A stretch of DNA of 64,000 bases from Bugulina stolonifera. Its lineage: Eukaryota > Bryozoa > Gymnolaemata > Cheilostomatida > Bugulidae. The position numbers and the translations under genes were made by a program. The stretch spans positions 16,205,376 through 16,269,375 of the forward strand of contig OW285194.1 of the NCBI GenBank assembly GCA_935421135.1, in the 5' to 3' direction. Shown here one piece after another: positions 36,901 through 49,107 of this stretch (its first letter is position 1; each line of letters opens with the position of its first letter). The notes under the pieces are model-generated. The model ran no database searches. It was not told the DNA's origin and saw only the letters and a list, made by a program, of their open reading frames with translations.

Positions 36901-39900
36901 TTCATAACGACCACTAGTGAGCCTTCTTCACGACCAAACCTCCCAAACAAGATGGCTGACACGACATCAGGTGTGGTGAATTTATTAACTAAGAATTTGT
37001 CTTTATATATGCACACGGTTTTATCAGCGAGACCTATCACTGTAGCTTTAAATCCCCGCTGTTTGTGATCCATGACACCGACAGTAGTGATATCGGAGTG
37101 TAGTTTAACGGACCACAGCTTTTTTCCCTATAGATGTACAAACATAATACGAACTTGAGTATTGACTATTTATCTAAATATACATGTAATATTCACCACC
37201 AAATAATGAAACATATCTTTCATAAATTTATTTTAAATGGCAATGTGGGCAAAGAAAGTAGCAACCGTTACCTTGGTAGTGTACAAGAGTAGCAGACATT
37301 ACCTTGGTAGTGTAGCTACGTAGAGTTTTGTCCATACATCCAACCACTATATTCTTTCCAACCCTAGACATGGCTACCGGCTGTGAGTTGAGCTCTATTC
37401 CACTGGTTACAGATTCCATGCCCCTGAAATAGGAATTATCTGGTACAATAGTACATTAAGCACATGCTAGATTACATTCTACGGATGTAAGGACCTAACA
37501 TCTCACCTCTTGAGAGTGTAGATTGTACCATCGCGACAGGAGACAATAATTCTAAACTCCACGTCAAATAAACCATTCACAGAGAGGAACACTGGAACAC
37601 TGGGCACCTTCATCTGCAAGAGAGTATAATTAGTGTGACACAGTATGACACGGTATGACCGAGTGTGACACGGCATGGCAGAGTGTGATCAGGTATGACA
37701 GAGTGTGACACGGCATGGCAGAGTGTGATCACGTATGACAGAGTGTGACACGGCATGGCAGAGTGTGATCAGGTATGACAGAGTGTGACACGGTATGACA
37801 GAGTGCGATCAGACATGACACATTGTTACAAGTTCTTGTATACTACAACGCACAGATAGGGAGTAGAATATAACCACATTTATTCTTGCAGTGAACAGTT
37901 AGATATTCAGCATGGTAAAATTACCTGAGCTAACACAGTGAAAGCTTCTGGGTCCAAAATATAGATTATATTAGCTTCAGTTCCAATAACCAAGCAACTT
38001 ATTGCATCGTCTTCAGCCATAGACTTTTGAAGTGTGGCTATATTTGTTATCACAGTCTAAAAGTACCAGAGTATATTACAGGTATACCATTAAAGCATTG
38101 AAGAATGGATTTGTGATTTCAATAAAACTTTACCGTATTTGCATACTATGTATATCTCGGGAACACTTTACATTGTATTTTCAACCAAAGTTTCAGAACC
38201 ACTTGTTTGTTTTATGGTTAATCAGTAGTCTACCACTTGCATGCTAAGAAGAAAGTACTAATGATAAAAAATAAGAGGAGAATCCTTTTCAACACATACT
38301 GTCCATGTCGTTAATTCAGGGTAACTTACCTGTCTCTTTAATACTCCATACTTATGAACTTGTGCAAAAGCCTCCATTTCTCTGGGGTCAAGGGTCAAAA
38401 ATTTGATGGATCTGGGTGTCAGCTCTAGACCTTGCTGCCTGCAAGTTGGTAAATGAAGAACTCAATTTATGATGTCACACATATCCATGAAGCTATATTT
38501 ATTACTCAAGTAGGGGAACAAATATATAGAAAAATATCTAGGAAATCTGGCTTAGTTTACTAATTTGTTGTTGATTAATCATTTTGCTTGCGTATGACAC
38601 ACCATGTTGTATGACACACCGTATTGTATGACACATCACATTGTACTACATACCGTATTGTACTACATACCGTATTGTATTACACACCGTATTGTACATG
38701 TATGACACACCGTATTGTATGACACACCATATTGAATGACACACCGTATTGTATGACACATCATATTGTACTATATATCGTATTCTATTACACACCGTAT
38801 TGTATTACACACCGTATTGTATTACACACCGTATTGTATGACACACCGTATTGTAGTGAAAGCAGTAATACATGATGACATACTGCTAAACTAACCTAAG
38901 CTCTTCAATCATTTCATGAAGCACTCCAATGTCTATCTTCTCTTCCCTGGCCTGTCGCCACAGGTCCTCCTCCACAGGGTTTATCTCTAGGGCGGGTAGA
39001 GTAAACTTGAAGTAGGGCCTCATATTCTTATACACAAAGATATGAGGTCCAGAGGCTACTGCGATGGCTACAATAAGTAAATTGCTAAAAAATATAATAT
39101 ACAATGTACATGAAAATCTACATATTATTAGCAACCTAGTTTACCATAGTTTGCAACATAGCACACATAATTTGCAGCATAGAACATAATATAGTTTGCA
39201 GCATTGTACATATAGTTTGCAGCATAGTTCACGTAGTTACCTGGAGTACGAGGAGTATTTTGGTCCATGTAGAAGGAGACAACTCCAGTAGGTAAATCAA
39301 TGAGAGTATTCTCAGTGATCAAACTGCTTCCTGTGTAAATATAGATTGATTATTAAATGTGATGTGCCTGGAGCAATTCCCAGCGAACCTACCATAATAG
39401 ATAGTCAGCAACATCTATAGCTTGCCTTTCTCTATAGACAGTCTGTGATCTTATTCATATATACTTCTATCGCCCTTAGACTATGGAATCAAGGAGCTTG
39501 AGAATATATGTGCCTTTAATCCACTTCAGAGGTCCCTATGTGTCCATCTTTAACCACTATTAGTTGGAAAGTGGCAGTGGTCCTAACTGAAGTCTATGAT
39601 GTCAAATCATGATGAATACATGTACATTACGGCAGTGCAGTTACGTACCCTTGTAAACTTTCAACTTCATGTCTTTGGAACTTGTGCCAAGGTGTGCTAC
39701 CACAAATTTCAGATCTCCATCTGCATGAATATCACCAAAACACATGCACTGAGTGAAGGTGTAGAGGTTGGCTACAGGATCGTAGAAAGCATCTAGCCAT
39801 TTCCCATCTCCATCCCTACAACAGTATTCCCTGAGTCATACAACACATATTATAAGTAACACTGACTTGTGTACACATTCAATAATCCTTTCTCTGCTGT

Positions 39901-40216
39901 TATATTCAATTTTAAGCTGGAACTGTCACTCAGTAACAAAATAAATGCAAATTTCAAGAAATCTTATCAAGAAAAAAAATGTAAAAATAACTATTCTCTT
40001 ATGCCCTTTTGTTTGACTATTTGTTATTGACATCACATTAAAGTAATTAGTCAATTTTTATTCGCAGTTGGGTAGTTAATTCATACTTCATAGTTAGTTG
40101 AATTGACTTTTCATAGAAAAACTAACTAAACTAACTTGGTTGTAATAAATGAAACGTCTTTTCCGTACTTACTGAGATGAATTATTGTCTTTTTGTTGTA
40201 GTTTTGTTAAAGTCAT
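33991..40216 (-). CDS. BBS1: BBS1, BBSome subunit, 14 exons
   Basis: Exons (minus) are 40216-40173, 39815-39649, 39330-39241, 39067-38896, 38438-38330, 38056-37925, 37613-37507, 37423-37303, 37127-36899, 36700-36539, 36270-36137, 35265-35131, 34762-34676 and 34077-33991. Every junction keeps frame, giving 591 residues, almost exactly the human length (593). Diagnostic segments are [83 protein letters not shown] and [18 protein letters not shown]1 is a beta-propeller subunit of the BBSome, which carries membrane proteins in cilia, so the organism is ciliated. The donor of exon 8 is duplicated 37 bp downstream. A minisatellite repeats the exon 13 acceptor. Confidence 0.95.
34220..34548. mobile_element. 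Miniature transposon, copy A (hAT-like)
   Basis: The ends AAGGTTCGGCTCCACGAGAGG and (complement) AAAGCTCGGCTACACGAGAGG form inverted repeats of about 21 bp, flanked by TAGGGTA(A) at 34213 and 34549, a 7-8 bp duplication. It lies in the last BBS1 intron. A diverged copy in the opposite orientation lies at 49364-49680. Confidence 0.8.
34763..35075. repeat. 29-32 bp minisatellite copying BBS1 exon 13 acceptor
   Basis: About ten units of GTAGTAATACAGTCATATAA plus ACATGGGACACT. On the minus strand each unit reads GTATTACTACAG|TGTCCCATGTT, while the genuine exon 13 junction reads CTACAG|TGTCCGATGTT. The array therefore consists of copies of this acceptor plus the exon's first bases, upstream of it in the same intron. 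Confidence 0.92.
35300..35560. repeat. Low-complexity TACATA/TATG repeat
   Basis: Irregular CATATGTACATATA-type sequence in a BBS1 intron, including repeated GTGACATTACCCACATATAT blocks. No coding value is seen. Confidence 0.8.
35573..36125. repeat. 12-bp minisatellite, about 45 copies
   Basis: Units of GTAGGTAGAGTA fill the BBS1 intron immediately after the exon 11 donor (about 12 bp away on the minus strand). Open frames of repeated Tyr-Ser-Thr or Leu-Pro-Thr are artefacts. Confidence 0.93.
37636..37815. repeat. Short tandem repeat in BBS1 intron
   Basis: Units of about 19-20 bp (GTGTGACACGGCATGGCAGA / GTGTGATCAGGTATGACAGA alternating) lie between exons 6 and 7. Confidence 0.85.
38590..38855. 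repeat. 17-bp tandem repeat in BBS1 intron
   Basis: Imperfect copies of ATGACACACCGTATTGT lie between exons 4 and 5 of BBS1. Confidence 0.85.
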
Positions 40217-40467
40217 AGCTATTAAGAGTAAATACTCAAGGTTAGAATAAAGTACACATGTACAGAATAGAAAAGGAACGTTTAAGTGACAGCAGAAACA
40301 CCAATATACAGTAGAGTAAGGGTTACTCTAATGGTATGTACATGTACCAAATTATTGTTTTTATTAGTTACAATATGGCGGTATTTCCGTTTGTGCAAAA
40401 TACCATTGATGTCTTGAACAAATGTTAACAATGATCAAATACCAAATGCAAGAAGAGTTCATTCATT
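40217..40467. promoter_or_regulatory. Putative bidirectional promoter, BBS1/ZNRD2
   Basis: Only 251 bp separate the BBS1 start codon (minus) from the proposed ZNRD2 start codon (plus). No TATA box is obvious on either side. The head-to-head arrangement suggests a shared promoter. It depends on the ten-base first exon of ZNRD2 being correct. Confidence 0.45.
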
Positions 40468-43400
40468 ATGGCAGAAGGTGGGAAATTAAAATAAAAATTG
40501 AATTAAAGTTAATCAATTTGCACGATAATGCATAATATTGTAGTATTATGCCTTTTTCCAACTAGAAGTACTATAGTTGAACTTTTAGTCTCATTAGCCC
40601 GAAGCCGTGCATCAGCCATTCACGTCAGCTAGAATTGTTACATAATATGACATTCTCATTCTGTGATTCACATCGACACATGACATTAACATTGACATCA
40701 CATTGAATGTCATTGTCATTTGTCAATGTGAATTGTGAATGTGAATTCACATTCACAAAGATGTTCGCATTGACATTCTGATTTTATTCTGTTGACTGAC
40801 TCACTAGGACTGTTTAAATCCACATTCTGCTCTGGTTTTATTCTATTGCCAGCAGCCAGCCATCAATTATCTCATTCACACTGACCCAAGGATTAGGAAT
40901 TAGTAATTAATAAATTATTATTCATTATATAATATCATTATAAATTATATTTTAATAACTCTTACTCTAACCGTCTTGAACTGATTTTCCATGGCTGTGG
41001 ACTTCTGTTCAGAGTGCCAGAGATTTTGTCACAGTGAAGGTGACAACTGTTACAGTTCTGTAAGGGTAGTTTGTATAGAGTTAGAGTAAGAAAAAGACAG
41101 TGGCATTCATAAATTATGTATCATATTCCTGCATGTAGCTCTAATTACTTTAACACTAGATAACAATGCAATGGACTCCAGTAACAGTTTTCTACCAAAG
41201 ACAGTTCATGAACTGAAGTCTAAACTAAAATCGTGGCTGCCACCCACGAACAATATAGGCTAGGCCTGCACCGGTGTTGCCTCCCCACTGATATTCGGTT
41301 TTTGGGGTGGTGGTAATCAAACACCGGTTGACACCGGTTCTCTTGTGCCTGGTCTCATTCGGTATCAACCGATGCCAAATTTTGATCGATATACCGAACC
41401 GCACCGGACCCCTTGATCCTGGTCTCAAGCGGTGTTAGACGGTGTCAACTTTGGTTCGATATACCGGATCGAACCGGTCCAGGAGCTAGTTTGCCTAATA
41501 GAGTTGTCCCATCATGATCGTTCAATACAAGGGAACAAAAATCCTCAACACTTTCTTGCAGCATGAGTTCATACCAATCATTGTTTATTTTATTTTCAGA
41601 TATGGCAGGCAGACAGGGCTTCATTAAAACATAGTATATGTATATTATTTTTAGTTAAGTGGCTATTGGGTTAATGAAAGTAATCAGTGCTTACTCCTAC
41701 TCCAAGATTTTGTATTTGCCCATGTAGTCTAGTGAGTCTTAAGTTGCATTGGGTCTCACTTCACCTATTTTATATAATTTTAATAAATATATTAAATATA
41801 AAAACATGAGGCTGGACACACACCCAACCGACTACATATAGTTTATTAGATTTATTACTGATTGCGACCAAATTACAGAAGAAAAACAGCAAACATTGTT
41901 TCCACCACACTCGTACCATTGACACAAAAAGATAACAAATTTAAAATTACATGGGCTAACTTCATATCACAAGAGAAAGAAGAAACGCTAGCATAGTTGC
42001 ATATGATGTAATGATAATCTGTAGGAAATCTTTCTTGCAAGCTTTTTTGGTAGATTGCTGATTTGGTGTAATTCAGTGTGTCCACCGATTGAATCTAGCA
42101 GATTTGTCTTCAGATTGGATATTACGATGGCTCAGTCCAATGAATTCTACCTATAAAATATTGATTGAAGATTAGTATTAGCTTATTTTAAATAAATAAA
42201 GAGCTGGTGCTTACCAAAAGCATAACTACACAACGATTTTAAATTAAAAAACCATAATTAATAATGATTAACTATTATAAGCATTGTTATTGTAGCTATT
42301 CTTAGTTACAAGCGATTATAATCAAATTTAAACATTAGTAGTAGATTAATTATAATAGAAATAATTAATCCAATGGTATGTTTAAATTTAATTATATTAT
42401 AATAATCCATTATATTCGATCGTACACTACTATTCTATTTCAGCACACTATTCATGAACAAAGCAATCATATGCAAACGATAGAATATAACATACGCAGA
42501 ATCTGCTAAGTTACGTAATTATTAATCAATTTATTATACTTTAATAATAATTATTACCTCCACAACATTGATAATCAATCACAGCCACGATGGCAGTTAA
42601 TGTGGAAACGGATAAGCGGAGGTATGCAACCTAGTTTGAAGTGAGGTGCACAAGAACACGTGATATTAGACCGCATGAATATTGAATGACTAACTGGCAT
42701 AGCGATCTGGTTCGATAACATTGAACTACACCGAACCATCGATATATCGTTTGGGCACGGTGCCGGTACGATTCGGTGCATAAAAAATTTGCCAATGTGT
42801 AACACCGAGGGTTCACACACCGTTTACATCGTTTGAAACCAAAACACCTTGCAGGCCTAATATAGGCTACCCGCACTCTATCATGTACACTAGTCGGTCC
42901 GCAATGAGACAGCTTTATTGTAAGCTGGCTTAATACTGAAATTATTGAGGCGCACTGCTTGCCAAGATGCTCTAGTGCGTCCTAAAGAAGAGGTAAGAGG
43001 ATTTCAGTTAATGTTATCAATCAGTACAGTAACAGTGCTTGTTTTGTTGTAGGAGGGGAAATGGATGAGTGGCAGCCACCGACTGAAGCTGAGATGAAGG
43101 TGATTAATGCGCGGCGTGAAAGGCAGGATAAGATCAGTAAACTGATGGGACAGTATCTACTGAAAGGATATAAGATGCTAGGCACAGTCTGCAGTTTATG
43201 TGGGGTGAGTGATGAGTGTTAGTGCATTCAGGTAGCGTTTAGTCCTTGCTAGGGATTGCACTGTAAGAACAGATGTGGTATAGGCCTACTATTAATAACA
43301 GAGACAGTATCACGTAGTTTTCTGTGTTGTAGACAATACTTCTGCGGGACAAACAAGGTGAGGACTACTGTATAGCTTGCAAGGAACTCACCTCAGACAC

Positions 43401-44770
43401 TGATAAGGATGATCCAGGTGAGACTAACTGCTTATAGCATAAGGTTGACTGATTATAGCATAAGACTGACTGATTATAGCATAGGGCTGTCTGATTATAG
43501 CATAAGACTGACTGATTATAGCATAGGGTTGATTGATTATAGCATATAGCAGTATGCAGCATGCACTCATAATATAGTAGTTGTATGGTAGACCAACAAC
43601 ATCAATATTTATAATTATATAGTATTGCCAAGGAGAATTTAAAGAACTCTCAATTTTTCATATTTTACTCACATCAGTGAAGGACCAAACAATAAATTTT
43701 TTTTCAAAGTTGTAAACGTTGAATCCTATGATTTGCTGGGAGATCGCAGGCAGGCAGTGTAGAAGCACTTAGGAAATACGAGAGAAGTTGATGAAGGTCG
43801 ATCACTCTAATGTCTTTTAGTGGTGAATCCTGAAGCAGCCGAGTCACAAGTACGGGAAGGCCTATCTCAGTCCGTAACAGAGCATTCTACTGATGCAGTA
43901 CATGGGCAGGTCTACATAGACTTACCTCCAGTGGAGAATCCAGTTGAGCAGGTGAGGGTGTAGTCTACATTTCTATATGTTTCAGTTGTTGGCTACCACC
44001 TCTCTAATCACCGACATATCGACATACATCTAATCACTTCAATGTATTTCCAATCTTGGTATCCAGGCCGTGTCATCATCATTCCTCTGATGATGATGTA
44101 TGGACATACATCGAAATATAAGGAGTCAACAAAAATATAAAAATGCGTCTCGTCTTACTATTCATTATTAAGATACTTGCTCGCACCAACATTTTCCAAT
44201 GGATATACATGTATATGTGTATATAGTAGAACTAATTAATCTGGTTAAACAATTTACTTGATCTCTCCTTTTCGTTGCTTTATACAGCCAATGCCTAACA
44301 TAACGTCAGCAGCGAGTCGATTACTAGCCAGGCTGCAGCAAGGGGGTGATTGCGGACCTGATATAGATATTGCCCCAGTGCACAGAGCCCAGTGCTCCAG
44401 TAGTAGAGCTAATACATCCACTACAATAGTAAGTAGTCTCTCCACTGTATCACCACACATATATCTCATACATCCACTACAGGAGTAAGTAGTCTCTCCA
44501 CTGTATCACCACAACATATATCTCATACATCCACTGCAATAGTAAGTAGTCTCTCCACTGTATCACCACACAGTAGTTATCTGGTAGTATTATGTAATAT
44601 TACAGAGAGAGGAGGCTACCATAGCCTTAGAGTCTAGGATACGCTGGGTAAGCTCTCAGCTGCAAAATGCTACACAGACAGACCAAATTATATCACTCTG
44701 TACAGTAGTGGAGAAGTGTGTGAGTGCAATCAAATCCTTACAGAGTCTGGACAATCCCAGCACCTTGTGA
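40468..44770 (+). CDS. ZNRD2: ZNRD2 (SSSCA1-like) zinc-ribbon protein, 6 exons
   Basis: Exons are 40468-40477 (Met-Ala-Glu and the first base of Gly), 43053-43204, 43333-43417, 43821-43951, 44288-44428 and 44606-44770; all phases agree, giving 227 residues. The family signature is clear: WQPPTEAEMKVINARRERQD, LMGQYLLKGYKMLG, then a zinc ribbon C50-x2-C53 ... C67-x2-C70 and the C-terminal helical stretch CVSAIKSLQSL. The human homologue is an autoantigen linked to mitosis and intracellular trafficking; its exact role is poorly defined. Exon 1 is inferred from phase and from the expected MAxxG start; if it is wrong, translation begins at 43061. Intron 1 contains a 1.6-kb transposon. Exon 5's end and donor are triplicated. 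Confidence 0.88.
41262..42858. mobile_element. Non-autonomous DNA transposon in ZNRD2 intron 1
   Basis: This 1,597-bp element has short inverted ends AGGCCTGCA followed by GGTGTT-like sequence, flanked by the direct repeat AATATAGGCT (41252-41261 and 42859-42868). A ten-base duplication is typical of Mutator-like elements. Both ends are rich in ACCGGT/CGGTG motifs and the centre is AT-rich. No transposase is present. Confidence 0.72.
44415..44583 (+). repeat. Triplicated exon end and splice donor of ZNRD2
   Basis: Three copies, period 56-57 bp, of the last bases of exon 5 (CATCCACTACAATA) with its donor (GTAAGTAGTCTCTCCACTGT). Copies begin at 44415, 44471 and 44528. The second and third copies offer alternative donors (GGAGTAAGT, ATAGTAAGT). 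Confidence 0.9.
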
Positions 44771-47700
44771 CCTGGTCAACAGGACAGATAACTCCATATG
44801 ATGCTGTACAGAGGACAAATAACTCCTTGTGATACTGTATAGAAGACAGATAACTCCATATACTGTATAGGGGACAGATTACTCCTTCTGATATTGCATG
44901 GGGGGGGGGGGGGGGGGCAGGACAGCTGCTATTGATATTGTGTAGTAGACCGATAACTCCTTATATTGTGTTAAGTATTTTATATCTGATATTTAGCAGA
45001 GCACATTCAAACTTCTTCATTCTGAAAAAGATACAAACATAGTCTCATTGCTTTGCAAGTCCTGTTGGCTGTCTGCTTGGTTGTTATTATATTGTACACT
45101 CACTGGTTGACTCTTGCTTAGTATCATATTCTGTTGGTTATATATTCAATGACCAGACTTGGTAATATACATTCTATGATAATATAGCTAAATACATATA
45201 CATATTAACCTACCTTTTGTATTGTGGAATTATACAATGCATACAGGTAATCGTAATCATAAGTTAGGATAACAGTACTAGATACCTGTTTACTCTAGGT
45301 ATAGTCACATATGTGTTCACTGATCTACAGGTATATACACTACTTTTGGCACTTTCAAACATGAATTACTATATTAATACGCATGCTGCAAATGTCTGAA
45401 TATTTTGCACATAACAAAGTACAATTGCATGCTTGAATGGACGATATTAGGAGCAGTGTTCTTATATTATACATTCTTTTATTGCTTAGGCATAGAATAT
45501 TTTTGTCCTACTGAAGCTCCGTTCTCTATATTCCTCAGTTGTTGGTGTACTTCTAACAAACAACGTACCACGTACGGTGTATATATAAAACATCACGGCA
45601 CAAGCAGCGCAGGGTCATCTCTCATCTAGTCAGCCATTGTGTGTGCCTAGTTGGCATTGCACCTGAACTAGTACTTTTATCTCTGCTATACATGTATTAT
45701 ACCCAACAAAAGCAAAGAAGGAGTGGTCTTACCACAGCTGCATACATTTCCGTATATATAATTAATTATGTATTATAATTCAAAGTTATATTTCTGCAGC
45801 TCATTGCTCCTCATAGAGTTATCTTCTCTACATGTTGCTCCTGATACGCAATAAGGTAAATTGGGAAACTCCATAAACTTGTCATCTTGGAAATCCCACT
45901 GTTGTTTTTACCAGAGCTCGTCCAAAGATGTGTTGAGCTCGCCCTTCTAGAAAAACCTGCCCGATGAAATGGTTGACAACCACAACGCTCTCACCGATTG
46001 CATTTGTAAGTAGCTAAATTTCCATAACCACAAATTTCTAGTAACCAATAGAAGCATCCAAATAACACGGAATCATATAAAAGTAATATAAATATGAAAA
46101 ATAAAAATATTATTGGAAAAATAAAGAATTACAATTTTCGTTTTTGCATTTGGAATTTAAACGTCAATTTGATCATGTAAAGTTGTTGTTGTTGTTGTTG
46201 TTGTTGCTGTTGTTGTTGTTGTTGTTGTTGTTGATATCAGCGGTGCATGTCTGCTAAATTTGTATTTCCATGTTCTACACAGCTATAGAGACTTTTATTA
46301 TTATTTATAATTTATTAATTTAAAACAAAATAATTGTAAATTTAAACTAGGCTTACTCTACTTTATACTACAATAAATTCCAACCATATTGCTGGCCATT
46401 TGCTGATGAGCTGACTGAGATGAATTGCTTTGAGTAATCATCAGTCAGGTAGCTGGGTGTAGTTGGTACGAGAAACGAAACGCTCCGACCCAACTATTGT
46501 ATGCAACTCATAGGTAGCAGGTAGGTGCTAATTAATAGCCAAGACAATGCATGTGGATGGGTCTTACTACCAAGAAGGTTGTGGCCTGCATTGCAAAACA
46601 GATGTAGTAAAATGTTATGATGTTATGTGTTCTATGCAGTCCAAGTTAGAACTCGAGACTAGACTGAGAAGTTATGTTTTAGTATAGAAAGTTTGTAATC
46701 ATATGTCCTAAGCAAGCAATATAAGGAGCTGTATAAAGCAGGATATATTAATTGATTTGTGTCTGCAAGCAGGGGCAGATAAAGGAAAAATTTCAACACC
46801 AGCCTATTTTCAAGAAATCATGGATTTCGCGCGTCTGAGTTAGACTTAGTTAATACAAGATAAGTGTGAAACATAAACATGTATGGGTACAGTCTACACA
46901 GATAACATGACTATTACAGCACTATACAATGACTAAACTGCCTGAGCAAGTAGATAGAAAATGAATTGAAGCCTGGACATGTATAGTATTAATAGTTTAC
47001 AGAGCACAGCTAGTATTGCATGCTTGATTGAACACACGCCTAGGATGGTGGCGTGGGTGCCTATAGCTGCCCCTATCCGCAAGCAACTGAACAACACATG
47101 AAGATAAAGCTCTTCATGTACTATTTTTCGCTCCTCCTTTTGAACTAAAACCAAACCGAGTCTGTCATAAAAGTCCGATGAGAATAATAGTGGCAAAAAA
47201 CCTCTGGAGTCAAGTGCACAAGTGGAGCTATTTGAGATAGCCTTTGTGCTCCGTCAAAGCTAAAGTACATAGAAGAAGTTTTTTCTCCATGTATTATTGA
47301 CCCACAAACCCCAAACACAAAAACAATGTTTTAAGTTCACCACTGCACCTAACAGGTGACTATACTGTTCTACATGGTGCACATGGAAGAACTGAGGCCA
47401 TGTTGCCAGGAGTCAAAATGTACATGTAGATACCTACTGTATTGAGCTGGACTGTGGAGTTGCATGAATGATGAGAAGAGAGTTGGGGGGGAGGGTATAA
47501 CGTCAAAGTGGGCCAGACGAGGAGACCTGCCAACAAAAAGGAACCTATTCAGTTATACAAAGTTTGAATCACAGATTTAGAGCAGAACAGATGTTCTCCA
47601 CCACACTAAGCTTGCATATCTTGTTATAAGTCGGACTTGATTTTACTCAAGTAATTGACGGATGAAGCAGCAAGCATAATCGTAAACGCATGCAAAGAGA

Positions 47701-49107
47701 TATCCGCTCATGATGACGTTCCCTAGGTGCTTCAGAGTAATAATGTCCTGAGCTACAACTATGTGGAGTATCAGCTTACACACACCACCACTTTCTCATC
47801 AGGAAACCCATGCCAAGTTCTTGGTATTTACAAACATGAAATTCTATGTTTACAAATTACTTGGTGTGTATAAACATGACGAGGAATAGGGTGACTCTAG
47901 AAACATCCATATGGTTGAATGTTATAAGTTAGTATACATATGTTCTAACTTAATCAACCTACCCCATCTTCAAAAGCTAATCAAAAGCACGGTAGAGAAA
48001 CTTACTTTTCGTGATATTTTTACCAAACATTCAGCTTTGAATTGTCATATAACATATTATATGTACAATATATATAACATTGCCCATACCAGTTAGGTGG
48101 GTAGCTCTGCTAAACATGCTATGTTACATGTACATTGTTTGTGTTAGTCCTAATTTCAATGTCACTTGATTCCATGATGCAATATTATATTACTAGCCAC
48201 CATATGCTACCGTTCCATGTGCATGCATAGCATAGGGCCTTGCTACTATGTGCATGCATAGCCTAGGGCCTTGCTACTATGTGCATGCATAGCCTAGGGC
48301 CTTGCTACTGGTATGCGGTAACAAAGGCTAGGGTCCTACCTGCTGACTGATATGTGCATATAGCATAGCCTAGGGGCTCTACCTACTGGTGTATGTATAG
48401 TATAGCCTAGAGCCGGTACTGATACAACATGTAACTAAGAGTAACTTATAACAACTAGCAGTCAACCAACTGACCCATAAAGTATTCAGTACTCTATGAT
48501 TTGAGCTGACAGTAAGGCTAGCACTAATTGGAACACGTGGACTAATGTGTGTGGACAGCACTTTTACTGTACTATTTGGAACATACTATTAGTATTGGGT
48601 ATTTCCCATCAAGTCATGGTCTGCCCTTGTGACTGGCCTAGATAACCTGAGGTTGGCAAGTTTCCAGCTTACTAGCCGTATAAGCTATGCCAACGCTCAT
48701 TCTAGGGTTGGCAATCAGCCAACAAATATTGATTAGCGAATCATTGGAATTGGGTAATAACTGAGGAACATTGATTTCACTTGAAGATAGAATAGATATC
48801 GTGGCTGCAGTAGGCCTAGATTCAGAATATGTACCGATATTATCGGATATGTAGCTGTAGTTATGGAGAGTGTATATTTGGAGTTGTCCCTGAGCGATGA
48901 CACATCTGGTATGCATCCAACATACCAGATGTGTATGTGACAGCTTACCTGCTATCTGGCTCTGTATTGCTGATATAATCCCCCATGTAACTAATAATAT
49001 CTGTGATAGCTCCTGTACATGTAAATGTAGGCCCCTATCTTACTACACACACATATAGCTTCTTGTAACTACCCAATGCTGTCAATATTTTAGATGAGAG
49101 AAAAGCC
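44771..49107. other. Repeat-rich intergenic region, no firm gene
   Basis: 44771-44960 has units of about 30 bp containing ACAGATAACTCC, including an 18-base G run at about 44901-44918. 46182-46233 is a (GTT)n microsatellite. 48217-48311 has three 32-bp units (GCCTTGCTACTATGTGCATG...). 46771-47078 is a transposon copy (listed separately). Open frames at 45405-45629 and 46933-47196 show no family resemblance. Confidence 0.5.
46771..47078. mobile_element. Dispersed repeat copy 2, CAGGGGC-type termini
   Basis: About 308 bp. The first 210 bp match 3776-3980. It starts AGGGGCAGATAAAG and ends with the complement of AGGGGCAGCTATAG (47061-47074), so it has short inverted ends; GCAAGC occurs on both sides (46765-46770 and 47079-47084). 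The exact ends are uncertain by a few bases. Non-autonomous. Confidence 0.65.
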
